Source: Agriterribacter humi
GTDB taxonomy: Bacteria; Bacteroidota; Bacteroidia; Chitinophagales; Chitinophagaceae
Length of the DNA: 64,000 nucleotides
Direction of reading: 5' to 3'
Assembly: GCF_009192765.1 (NCBI RefSeq)
Contig: NZ_VOHQ01000002.1
Coordinates: 124,001-188,000 of the forward strand
Of the stretch, positions 56,183-64,000 are shown piece by piece (position 1 is the first letter of the stretch; the number at the start of each line of letters is the position of its first letter). The notes under the pieces were generated by a model. It was given only the letters and a program-made list of their open reading frames with translations. It had not been told where the DNA came from and did no database searches. The position numbers and the translations under genes were made by a program.

Positions 56183-59100
56183 ATGAATCATATCCCCAAA
56201 ACAACCGGATCAGAAAATAACCGGATGCGGAGTTTCCGCATTGTAACGCTGATATTGCTGGCTGCAACAATTTGCACCGGCTCCTGCAAACAACCGGGGC
56301 AGGCTCCCGTGCCCGGTAAGCAAAAGACCGTGGAAATACCTGATCCTGTACCGACACAAAATATAATGTCGGTAGCGCCATCGGAAACAGACAATTCGGT
56401 TGAAGCGGAACTGGCGTCTTTTAAAGTTGCCGATGGCTACAAAATAGAATTGTACGCATCAGAATCGCTGGGTATCGCCAACCCGGTAGCGATGCGCTGG
56501 GATGAACGCGGCAGGCTTTGGGTTTTGTGTACCACAACTTATCCCCACCCGGAACTGGGGAAGAAGCCCAACGATAAGCTTTTTATTTTGGAAGACAGCA
56601 ACAACGATGGAATAGCGGATACATCAGGCGTGTTTGCCGACAGTCTGAATATTCCACTTGGCTTTGAGCTCGGCCATGGCGGAGTATATATGGGACAACA
56701 AACCGAGTTGGTATTTCTTGAAGATACCGACAACGATGGGAAAGCCGACAAACGGTCGGTGATCTTTTCCGGATTTGGTACCGGCGATCTCCACCAAACG
56801 ATCAATTCATTTACCTGGAGTCCGGGCGGTGATTTGTTTTTTTCGCAGGGTCATAATATCTATAGCCGCATTGAAACCCCCTGGGGAATACAACGACAAA
56901 ACCGGGCGGGGATATGGCGATACCGTCCGTCTACAGGTAAGCTGGATAATTTCTTCGACTGGTCTACCGCGAGCGTTAACCCATGGGGAATGAATTTTGA
57001 CGATTGGGGCAATATGTTTCACAAAGCCAATGATCCGCCGCTGTATTATTCGGTTCCGGGATTAATTGAAAACTCCAAACGTACCTACCTGCCCGAAATC
57101 GGAAGCCTTGAGATCAAAGGTTCAGGCCTCGCGATTGTTCGCTCCCAACACATGCCTGAAAACCTGCAGGGAGATTTTATAATGGCCGGCTATTACAATA
57201 ACCGGGTAGAACGCATGAAGGTGAGCAACGATGCTTCAGGATTTAAAGCCCGGCTTATTGAACCGCTGGTCATATCCGCCAGCAGAAGCTTTCGGCCGGT
57301 AGAAGTGCATATGGGACCTGATGGTGCGATTTATGTATTGGACTGGTATGATCCGATCATCGGTCATTACCAGGCATCTTTGCGGCACCCCGACAGAGAT
57401 AAGCTGCGTGGCCGTATATGGCGCATTACAGCCAAAGGCAGACCGCTTATAAAGCCGCCGCAACTGGCAGGCCAGCCTGTTGCCGAACTCCTTAACCATC
57501 TGAAGTCACGCGAATTCTGGGTACGCTACCAGGTAAAACGGTTGCTTGCCGCCGCTCCTGAGGATACGGTTATTGCTGCAGTGAATGCATGGATCCAAAA
57601 GCTTGATCCGAAAAATATCGCATACGAGCATCACCTGGTGGAAGCAGCGGGTGTGCTCGAAAGTCACGATACCGTGAATGAAAGCCTCGTTACCCGTTTG
57701 ATGAAGGCAAAACAACCAGGCGCAAGAGCGTATGCGGCGCAGGTAATTTCAAAATGGTACGACCGTATGGCGGATCCGCTGCATGCGCTTCGCATGTTGG
57801 TAAACGATAGCAACCCACGGGTAAGACTACACGCGCTGGTAGCTTTAAGTTATATAAACGAAGGACAGTCCATAGCGATAGCTGCTGAAATATTCGATCA
57901 CCCCACAGATAAGTTCATTCGCTATGCGTGGGAAAAAACAGTATACGCGCTGCGTCCTGTGTGGGAAAAAGTTTTGCGCGAAGGAAATATTCGTTTCAGC
58001 AAACCCGCTCACCTGGCCCACGTCATTGCCGACGACCCGCCAGCCTGGTTTCTTGCAAACCAGCTTACTGAACTGATAGCGTTAAAAGAGGTACCGGCAA
58101 CAGAAAAAACAGGGTTGTTGCTGGCCTTGGCGCAGGCAGACAGCGGCGCTTATGTAGAGGACGTAATTAAAAGCGGAACCGAATTAAAAGACGCGGTATT
58201 GCTTGACAAATTATCGGCTCTCGGTCCTCAGCCGCTTTCAGATATGGCTGCAGGTTATTTAACGGAAGTGCTGAATGCGGCAAATGGAACGCCGCTTAAA
58301 TTAGCTGTAATGAAACTGCTGAAGCACTGGCAGATCAAACAGGCGGGTGCTACGGTCGGTCATCTTGTGCAGGACAAATCGCAGGAGGTTGAAATCCGTG
58401 CTGCAGCTATACAAGTTTTCGCGCAATTGGAAGGGGTCAGTGCCGCATCGTTGTTAAAAACACAGGTGAGTACCGGAAACAATCCCCGTGAAATAAGACT
58501 GGCAGCGCTTAAAAGTCTGAGTGGACTGGATTTAAAGCTGGCGACCCGTCTTACGGTGGATGAAATACAGCGATCAGCAAAAACGGTTGGGGAAATGCTG
58601 GCGATCATTTCACCTGTTATAGAACAACAGGGAGGTGTTGCATTGATCACAAGCCAGATAAAAGAACAAACCATTTCTGCTGAGGCTGCCGGGCTTATGC
58701 TGGAAGCATTGGCCAATAAGGGAACGGAAGCGCCGGGTTTACGAGCGCAGTTAAATACAATTGCCGGAAGGGTGTCTACCGTTCCTGGCGGTTACGATAG
58801 TGATTATATAAGTCAGTTGATAAAATTAGTAAAGGAAAGGGGTGATGCATCACGTGGAGAGCAGTTGTACCTGGGCATGCCCTCCTGTGCTTCCTGTCAT
58901 ACCATTAATGGAAAAGGCGGGCATATTGGCCCCAATCTTTCTGCGCTGGGCAGAGGTTTGTCACCGGAGGAAATAGCCATTGAGGTATTGTGGCCCTCGC
59001 AAAACATCAAAGAAGGTTATAGCCGCGTAACGGCAGAAACAGCTAACGGGGAAATCATACAGGGGATCAAGCTGGCTGAAGATGCGGACAATATCCAAAT

Positions 59101-59257
59101 TAAAACGGCCACCAGGGGAAATGTGAGTGTCAGCAAAAAATTGCTGAAACATTTTGAAGAGGATGGTTCATTAATGCCCGGTGGTTTGTTAGATGGCACC
59201 CGAAGGGAAGAGTTGGCTGATATCATCAAATATTTAAGCATGCTGGGGCAGAAGTAG
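56183..59257 (+). CDS. PVC-type CxxCH haem-binding lipoprotein with propeller and HEAT repeats
   Basis: The product is 1024 residues from ATG 56183 (56225 is an alternative that gives a shorter signal). A lipobox-like CTGSC follows the hydrophobic helix. Residues about 85-430 form a sorbosone-dehydrogenase-like beta-propeller with ADGYKIELYASESLGIANPVA and calcium-like DSNNDGIADTSGVF loops. Residues about 440-880 are HEAT-like helices. The C-terminal cytochrome c domain has C902-A-S-C905-H906 (MPSCASCHTINGKGGHIGPNL). It probably oxidises or processes a sugar-like substrate at the membrane and passes electrons on through haem. The large frame opening at 56036 in another frame of the preceding gene is not part of it. 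Confidence 0.9.
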   Translation: MNHIPKTTGSENNRMRSFRIVTLILLAATICTGSCKQPGQAPVPGKQKTVEIPDPVPTQNIMSVAPSETDNSVEAELASFKVADGYKIELYASESLGIANPVAMRWDERGRLWVLCTTTYPHPELGKKPNDKLFILEDSNNDGIADTSGVFADSLNIPLGFELGHGGVYMGQQTELVFLEDTDNDGKADKRSVIFSGFGTGDLHQTINSFTWSPGGDLFFSQGHNIYSRIETPWGIQRQNRAGIWRYRPSTGKLDNFFDWSTASVNPWGMNFDDWGNMFHKANDPPLYYSVPGLIENSKRTYLPEIGSLEIKGSGLAIVRSQHMPENLQGDFIMAGYYNNRVERMKVSNDASGFKARLIEPLVISASRSFRPVEVHMGPDGAIYVLDWYDPIIGHYQASLRHPDRDKLRGRIWRITAKGRPLIKPPQLAGQPVAELLNHLKSREFWVRYQVKRLLAAAPEDTVIAAVNAWIQKLDPKNIAYEHHLVEAAGVLESHDTVNESLVTRLMKAKQPGARAYAAQVISKWYDRMADPLHALRMLVNDSNPRVRLHALVALSYINEGQSIAIAAEIFDHPTDKFIRYAWEKTVYALRPVWEKVLREGNIRFSKPAHLAHVIADDPPAWFLANQLTELIALKEVPATEKTGLLLALAQADSGAYVEDVIKSGTELKDAVLLDKLSALGPQPLSDMAAGYLTEVLNAANGTPLKLAVMKLLKHWQIKQAGATVGHLVQDKSQEVEIRAAAIQVFAQLEGVSAASLLKTQVSTGNNPREIRLAALKSLSGLDLKLATRLTVDEIQRSAKTVGEMLAIISPVIEQQGGVALITSQIKEQTISAEAAGLMLEALANKGTEAPGLRAQLNTIAGRVSTVPGGYDSDYISQLIKLVKERGDASRGEQLYLGMPSCASCHTINGKGGHIGPNLSALGRGLSPEEIAIEVLWPSQNIKEGYSRVTAETANGEIIQGIKLAEDADNIQIKTATRGNVSVSKKLLKHFEEDGSLMPGGLLDGTRREELADIIKYLSMLGQK

Positions 59258-59405
59258 TAAATCAGCGTTACAACAATTGACTGAGAGGATATGTATTGTA
59301 TTTGCATTACCAAATGCGCTACCAGCAAATTTTTTCCCGTTATTTGTGTTTGCATGCGGGTTTAAAAATAAGTATAATTTAATTTCAACTAATCAATAGG
59401 AAAAC

Positions 59406-59954
59406 ATGACAAAACTTTTGACGAGTATTTTGCTCCTCACCTTTATAACATGTGGCCAGGCACAAAACTCCAGCGACACTGCAAAAGGAATAAATCCAAA
59501 ATGGAAAGCATTTGACAGAGCAAATTATTCTATTCGGTATCCGTCAGAGTGGGAATTAAACCAAAGTGGACAAATGGGAACGGCCTTCATTCTATTTTCA
59601 CCTTTAGAATCAAAGAATGACCAATTTAAAGACAATATCAATCTATTAGTTCAAGACTTAGCGGGGCACAACATAGACCTGGACAAATACGCTGAAATTT
59701 CCGAAGGACAATTAAAAACAATGATTACCAATTCAACTTTGATTGAAAGTAAAAGAATAAAAAGCGCTTCAGGAGAACATCATCGCATGATTTTTACAGG
59801 CGACCAGGGAATATTTCATCTCAGGTTTGATCAGTATTATTGGGTTAATAACGACAAAGCATTTGTTCTGACTTTTACTTGTGAAAAAGATAAATTTTCG
59901 CACTACAAAGAAGTTGGAGAGTCGATTTTGAACTCGTTCGTTTTAAAAAAATAG
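59406..59954 (+). CDS. Secreted PsbP-like protein
   Basis: The product is 182 residues with a signal peptide ending near CGQAQ; ITCG may instead be a lipobox. The mature domain (about 32-180) shows the PsbP/DUF1795 layout: FDRANYSIRYPSEWELNQSG, then FKDNINLLVQDLAGHNIDLD and the C-terminal VLTFTCEKDKFSHYKEVGES. No enzymatic residues are known for this fold. It is somewhat more AT-rich than the operon before it and stands alone, with 148 and 192 bp gaps around it. Confidence 0.8.
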   Translation: MTKLLTSILLLTFITCGQAQNSSDTAKGINPKWKAFDRANYSIRYPSEWELNQSGQMGTAFILFSPLESKNDQFKDNINLLVQDLAGHNIDLDKYAEISEGQLKTMITNSTLIESKRIKSASGEHHRMIFTGDQGIFHLRFDQYYWVNNDKAFVLTFTCEKDKFSHYKEVGESILNSFVLKK

Positions 59955-60146
59955 AATAAAAAAGTGCAATGGGCGCGGCTATCAATCTTTGAGCAAAATG
60001 ACTGCCTGCCTGGAATGACACGCCTTCGGAGGAGCAGCATGACGCCAACAAACACCAACCCACTAAGCGCAGTGGCTAACAAAGACATTATTAAAGAACA
60101 CTATCATTATCTTAAAAGGAATTGAAAATAGATTATAAACAAGACA

Positions 60147-60920
60147 ATGGCATTTTATGATTTATCCAAACAGGAGCGTATGCGGGTTGTTGCAAAAATA
60201 TGCAACGACATTTTAAAGGAAACTAAAAGCGGAAAGCTTATAAGCACGTTTTTATATTTTTCAGACGAAGACACCTACATAAGAAAATCAGCTTACTTAT
60301 GTGTTGGACGACTTTATTTCAGCCATAGCGCACTGCAATCCAAAATCATTCAAATGCTTGCGATATTGCTGGCGCAGGATAATTTTAAAATACGGCAAAC
60401 AGTTATCAATGCAGCGGGGGAAATTGGTAAAAGAGATTTTGGAACTGTACAGCATTTTTTTGATAAGGGTTTGTTTGATACACATCATTCGCCGCGAAAT
60501 GCGGTTATTGGTTCTGTCAAAAAAATGGGAGAAGTAAACCCGGAACCGGTATTAAGTTGGTCTAAAAAGTACCTGCACCACCCGGACAAAGAAATCCGGC
60601 GGGAAATTTGCCACGGAATTGAGCTTCGGGGAAGAAGGTTTCCGCAAGACATATTGCCACTTTTACAGGAATTGCAGCACGATGAAACCGCAAGGGTTCG
60701 CAGCACTTTGATCCACGTTATCGGGCAAATTGCTTATAAAAAAGGTTGCTTAAAAATTGTAATAGCGCATCTTAACAATTGGGGCAATAAAGCACTCGTT
60801 ACAGACGCTTTGGAAGAAATCATTGACGTTCACTACCGCTATCGGAATTTTTCCGCGATGACACAAAACGAAGCAAGACAATACATTGCCGGAAACTATC
60901 AACCTCATCAGGATAGATAA
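60147..60920 (+). CDS. HEAT-repeat protein
   Basis: The product is 257 residues, soluble and all-helical. Successive about 35-residue helix pairs are visible, such as TFLYFSDEDTYIRKSAYLCVGRL, DNFKIRQTVINAAGEIGKRDF, PDKEIRREICHGIELRG and DETARVRSTLIHVIGQIAYKKG. The layout resembles DNA-alkylation-repair-like and PBS-type scaffolds. No catalytic motif is recognised. It ends 12 bp from the convergent ABC-F gene. The function is unknown. Confidence 0.85.
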   Translation: MAFYDLSKQERMRVVAKICNDILKETKSGKLISTFLYFSDEDTYIRKSAYLCVGRLYFSHSALQSKIIQMLAILLAQDNFKIRQTVINAAGEIGKRDFGTVQHFFDKGLFDTHHSPRNAVIGSVKKMGEVNPEPVLSWSKKYLHHPDKEIRREICHGIELRGRRFPQDILPLLQELQHDETARVRSTLIHVIGQIAYKKGCLKIVIAHLNNWGNKALVTDALEEIIDVHYRYRNFSAMTQNEARQYIAGNYQPHQDR

Positions 60921-60932
60921 CAAGCGTGGAAG

Positions 60933-62522
60933 CTATTCCAAATGGATAACCCGCTTCACATGTATTTGCTCTAAAAAATATTCATCGTGCGAAATAACGA
61001 TGAGTGTTCCCTGGTAATCGTTGATTGCTCCCGTTAATATTTCAGTATTCTGAATATCTAAATTGTTAGTGGGTTCATCTAATATGATCATGTCCGGCGA
61101 CCGGTTGCTTATGGTCAGGCAACAGAGCATCAGCCGCATTTTCTCTCCGCCGCTTAAAACGCTGCAGGGTTTATCCCAATCTTCTTTTGTAAACAAAAAC
61201 CTTGCGAGCCTGATCTTTATTTCATGTTCCTGCAATGCAGATGTGTTGTATTGCTGCGCCTGTTCATAAACGCTAAGCCGACTGTCAATCAGCGAATAAT
61301 CCTGGTCAAGATAAACCGGTTGGTTGTCTGCCCTGTAAACCGTTCCTGTTTGCGGTTCTAATTTTCCCAGGATTATTTTTATCAAAGTTGTTTTACCCGA
61401 TCCGTTTAATCCCTTCAGTGCAATTCGTTCACCGCTTGTGATCTGAAAACTTAAAGCCTGCTGCCAAAGCAACTGGTTGCTGTAACCGAAATTGATGGCG
61501 GTTGCCGTAAATAATATTTTTCCTTTATGCAAAGCGGCATCATCAAAGCCCAGTTTCATTTTGTCTGTATCCGGCAGCGCTGCCCGCAATGCCTGTAGTT
61601 CCTGTGCAATGCCCCCTGTTTTTTCGGCATGCACACTTTTTAAACGGGCGGTGCTTTTTTCTGCATTATTCTTAAACGTATTCATGGATATGGTTGGCAG
61701 CCCTGCTTTTTCCTGCTTCTTCTTTCCACGGACGTCTAACCGTTGTTGCTTTTCAACCGTTTCCCTCTCTTTTTCCTTGGCTTTTCGCAATGCTTTTTCC
61801 TTGCTTTTCACATCCTGGTTCAGCGCATTATTTTCTATCCGCTTTTGCGCAGTATAAAAGTCATAATTGCCACCATACATCGTTATTCCGCGTTTGTCTA
61901 ATTCATAAACAGTGTCCAAAAGATTCAATAATTTTCTATCATGGCTTACAGCGATTAGTGTGCATGACGTGGATTGAATAAAGTTATACAGCAATTGCCT
62001 GCCTGCCGTATCCAAATGGTTGCTGGGCTCATCTAATAAAATAAATGCAGACTGATGAATAGCAATGCCCGCAAGAAAAACTTTTGTTTTTTCGCCACCA
62101 CTCAGCGTTTCCATTTTCTGGCTTATATCCAAATCCTCCAGCTTCCAGTAGTTCAGGGCTTCCCGGCAGCGTTCTTCAATTGTCCAGTCTTCATCAAGCA
62201 AAGCCAGGTTGGCTTCCGTAACATTACCGTTAAGAATTGCTTTTAAAGCGTTAAGCTTATCTTCTACCCGCAGCGCCTGTGCAATGCTCAGATGATTGTA
62301 TTGCCCAAAAATTTGAGGAACATAATAAGGTATGGCATCCACTTTTAATAATCCACCAGATGGTTGCCATTCGCCTGCAATGATTTTGAGTAACGTAGAC
62401 TTTCCTGTACCATTGTTGCCAACCACGGCAACTTTATTACGATCGCTGACCGTAAAATTAATGTTGTCAAACAACAGGTCTTTGCCGGGATGTATATAAG
62501 TGAGATTTTGCAGAATAAGCAT
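60933..62522 (-). CDS. ABC-F family ATPase
   Basis: The product is 529 residues. Two soluble ABC domains lie in tandem with no membrane segment. Domain 1 has Walker A GNNGTGKST (35-43), signature LSGGEKTKVFLAG and ILLDEPSNHLD. A charged linker (about 220-310: SKEKALRKAKEKERETVEKQQ-type) follows. Domain 2 has LKGLNGSGKTTLIKI, LSGGEKMRLML and IILDEPTNNLD. ABC-F proteins act on the ribosome as translation factors or in antibiotic target protection. Which applies here cannot be told from sequence alone. Confidence 0.93.
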   Translation of the reverse strand: MLILQNLTYIHPGKDLLFDNINFTVSDRNKVAVVGNNGTGKSTLLKIIAGEWQPSGGLLKVDAIPYYVPQIFGQYNHLSIAQALRVEDKLNALKAILNGNVTEANLALLDEDWTIEERCREALNYWKLEDLDISQKMETLSGGEKTKVFLAGIAIHQSAFILLDEPSNHLDTAGRQLLYNFIQSTSCTLIAVSHDRKLLNLLDTVYELDKRGITMYGGNYDFYTAQKRIENNALNQDVKSKEKALRKAKEKERETVEKQQRLDVRGKKKQEKAGLPTISMNTFKNNAEKSTARLKSVHAEKTGGIAQELQALRAALPDTDKMKLGFDDAALHKGKILFTATAINFGYSNQLLWQQALSFQITSGERIALKGLNGSGKTTLIKIILGKLEPQTGTVYRADNQPVYLDQDYSLIDSRLSVYEQAQQYNTSALQEHEIKIRLARFLFTKEDWDKPCSVLSGGEKMRLMLCCLTISNRSPDMIILDEPTNNLDIQNTEILTGAINDYQGTLIVISHDEYFLEQIHVKRVIHLE

Positions 62523-62680
62523 AATTTCTTTCTTTAAGCGTGAATAACCACAGCGAACCGCTTTGCGGTCCTGCTATCTGTTTTGTTCGAAAGAAATTAC
62601 ATTTTACATTTAATCTGCCTGCTTTGCTGATGGCTGCAAATATACCATTTTTTAAATTTAGGCCCGAAGCGGAACCTCAC

Positions 62681-62786
62681 CCCCGCCCGACTGAACATCG
62701 TTCGGGCGGGGTCTTTCCCTCTCCCCGCAGCGGCGAGGGACGGTGCTTAATGACAATGCCCGTCCGACCGCGCCATCCGGGCGGGC
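62681..62786. repeat. Cluster of three GC-rich hairpins
   Basis: CCCCGCCCGA (62681-62690) pairs perfectly with TCGGGCGGGG (62702-62711). TCCCTC (62716-62721) pairs with GAGGGA (62735-62740). GCCCGTCCG (62758-62766) pairs with CGGGCGGGC (62778-62786) with one wobble. The GC content contrasts sharply with surrounding DNA. It resembles REP-type palindrome clusters. Confidence 0.75.
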
Positions 62787-62910
62787 TAAGCATAGGTTCT
62801 TCCATTTCAACTATTGAATAAAAGTGAACAAAGCTGTAGCTGACTGCTGATCTGATAGCTGTTAAATCCGGGGTGAATACAAAAGAACCAGGAAGCAAAT
62901 AAATACAGAT

Positions 62911-63006
62911 GGTTCGTTCCTCACCATGACAATACAAGAGTGTACAACGGTTCGTTCCTCACCATGACAATAAGGGTATACCACGGTTCTTACCTCATCA
63001 TGACAA
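62911..63006 (+). repeat. Three-copy tandem repeat with 24-bp core
   Basis: The core ggttcgttcctcaccatgac plus aata occurs exactly at 62911-62934 and 62949-62972, and as a degenerate third copy at 62985-63006. Spacing is 38 and 36 bp. Spacers differ. Three irregular copies with no cas genes do not make a CRISPR array. Confidence 0.85.
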
Positions 63007-63055
63007 GTGGAATCCGAAGCCTGTTAACAAACCATACACTACAAACCATAAACGC

Positions 63056-64000
63056 TCATATCCCCATTGCCGGATCACTAATAGCAGGTTTCCCTGTTTC
63101 CACTCTTCCGGCAAACCGGTGCAGGTAGCCGTTACCCGATTGAACAGAAAAATCATACCAATTGCCACTATTGCCAAGCAGCCACTCCTCTTTTTTTGTT
63201 TTTCCGGCTGCAAGCTGAAATGGCTGAGGCACATCATATCCATAGGCATTGTCCACGATATTGATATCAATCACAACGTTATGGGGGTTGCGCATCTTAA
63301 CCAATATGCCGCCTTTTCTATGATTATACTTAAGTGTAATTTCAGGCTCCTGTGCCTCTGTATTACTTGTAAACTTGTGAAAATATCCATTGGTGCCGTA
63401 CACTTCAAGGTCATAAGCGCCATTGTCGTCCAACACATTCCATTCATCGGCCAGCGATTTGCCGGCTTCTACGGTATAACGGCGTGGGATACGTGCTAAA
63501 TGCTTAAGGTCGTACACATGGTATACCGCACCGGCCTTGCCATCATTATCAAATATCAGCCTGATCTTATGTTCCTGCTTCAACGCCTCAAAACGGGTAT
63601 GCAGGCGATAAGGCAGCGCTCTTGAAAAACGACTTCCCTTTTCCTGGTAAAGCGGGGAGGGTGTTTCGGGAGCCACAGCTTTGGGCAGCAATTTTGAAGC
63701 TTCGTCGAGGGCTGCATGATTGGCCGTTTCCGGCATTTTGGGAAATGCGGGATTGTTGGGCGTTTCAAAATCAAAGGCTGATAGCAGGTCGCTGCATACA
63801 GCGCGGTGCCAGGGGCTGATTGCCGGAATGGTAACACCAAAACGTTTTTCAATGAACTGCCCTACCGACGTATGATCAGCCACCTGCGAATCTACCCATC
63901 CTCCCTTACTCCATGGTGAAATAATATACATCGGTACACGCGGTCCCAATCCCCACGGGCGTATATTGCCGCTGATGGTATCTCTTTTATCCTGGTACGT
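63056..64000 (-). CDS. Phosphocholine-specific phospholipase C, C-terminal part (5' end outside window)
   Basis: The frame is open to base 64000, so this is the last 314 codons of a gene of about 800. The visible chain starts with the end of the phosphoesterase domain: IRPWGLGPRVPMYIISPWSK, DHTSVGQFIEKRFGV and the SPWHRAVCSDLLSAFDF segment typical of non-haemolytic PLC. Two C-terminal beta-sandwich domains of the bacterial PLC type follow (about VYHVYDLKHLARIPRRYTVE and ITLKYNHRKGGILVKMRN). The enzyme cleaves phosphatidylcholine or sphingomyelin head groups after Tat export in characterised homologues. The N-terminal signal cannot be seen here. The TTG at 63949 is not a start. Confidence 0.93.
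   Translation of the reverse strand, partial: TYQDKRDTISGNIRPWGLGPRVPMYIISPWSKGGWVDSQVADHTSVGQFIEKRFGVTIPAISPWHRAVCSDLLSAFDFETPNNPAFPKMPETANHAALDEASKLLPKAVAPETPSPLYQEKGSRFSRALPYRLHTRFEALKQEHKIRLIFDNDGKAGAVYHVYDLKHLARIPRRYTVEAGKSLADEWNVLDDNGAYDLEVYGTNGYFHKFTSNTEAQEPEITLKYNHRKGGILVKMRNPHNVVIDINIVDNAYGYDVPQPFQLAAGKTKKEEWLLGNSGNWYDFSVQSGNGYLHRFAGRVETGKPAISDPAMGI

Larger units (their letters stand above)
62523..63055. other. Long repeat-rich gap between ABC-F and phospholipase genes
   Basis: About 530 bp without a supported gene. It contains a GC-rich hairpin cluster (62681-62786), heptamer-like words (62832-62870, agctgtagctgactgctg) and a tandem repeat (62911-63006). It lies between the divergent ABC-F start and the phospholipase stop. 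Confidence 0.6.

Noticed and set aside
51174-60087. Word gctaacaaag after the DHFR-like and PsbP-like genes as integron attC ends
   Set aside because: The flanking bases do not fit the RYYYAAC/GTTRRRY core pair and no integrase is visible. Two copies of a 10-bp word can be chance or a common tail sequence.
62911-63006. CRISPR array
   Set aside because: Only three copies, unequal spacing, short 12-14 bp spacers and no cas genes in the window.
1-64000. tRNA, rRNA or insertion-sequence genes
   Set aside because: All gaps were read on both strands. No cloverleaf, rRNA segment or transposase-like protein was recognised.

Overview
The window looks like a chromosomal segment of a Bacteroidota bacterium, most likely family Chitinophagaceae. 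The evidence is a SusC/SusD outer-membrane pair, lipoprotein signal peptides with Bacteroidota-style lipoboxes, DUF5107 and DUF6067-like secreted proteins, topoisomerase IV genes with a DUF1835 gene between them, a YtxJ bacillithiol-system protein, almost no Shine-Dalgarno sequences, and a TAnnTTTG-type -7 promoter element. The family assignment rests on gene content and is inference. No rRNA, tRNA, transposase or CRISPR array was seen.

Layout: 1-7139 holds three co-directional secreted carbohydrate-related proteins, the first cut by the window edge. 7296-15862 (minus) is a complete potassium-uptake operon in the order kdpF-A-B-C, BBP2-type porin, KdpD sensor module, histidine kinase. It includes a 26-codon kdpF and a possible 27-codon upstream peptide. 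Beyond a strong terminator, 16105-17454 encodes an NtrC-type response regulator that probably works with it. 17518-22904 (minus) carries manA, rnhA, a PhzF-like protein, a biotin-dependent carboxylase beta subunit, a Dabb protein and a small secreted protein. 23256-29625 (plus) is parE, DUF1835, parC and murQ. 29999-34674 is a SusC/SusD pair closed by a strong terminator. 34882-42782 contains ytxJ, ahcY, an Lrp-type regulator, ExbB/ExbD-like proteins, prmC and a GH20 hexosaminidase. 43051-49027 is a TolC/adaptor/RND efflux operon. It is followed by a convergent class A beta-lactamase-like gene.

The accessory part is 50124-54582. A RibD/DHFR-like reductase is followed by a strikingly AT-rich two-gene module. 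It pairs a ParB/sulfiredoxin-fold DUF262/DGQHR-like protein with a protein ending in a HEPN-type R-x4-H motif, and the genes are separated by one base. Copies of one dispersed repeat lie on both sides, and two palindromic boxes lie upstream. This is the best candidate for an undescribed system, plausibly anti-phage or toxin-antitoxin-like. 54583-64000 holds a lipoprotein operon (DUF1080 plus divergent SGNH, then a PVC-type CxxCH haem protein with beta-propeller and HEAT repeats), a PsbP-like protein, a HEAT-repeat protein, an ABC-F ATPase and the 3' part of a phosphocholine-specific phospholipase C gene.

A second theme is a set of intergenic arrays that differ in sequence but share an exact or near-exact 7-bp period. 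Several start at the stop codon of the preceding gene. One lies in frame inside prmC, where it encodes a seven-residue repeat in front of the SAM-binding motif.
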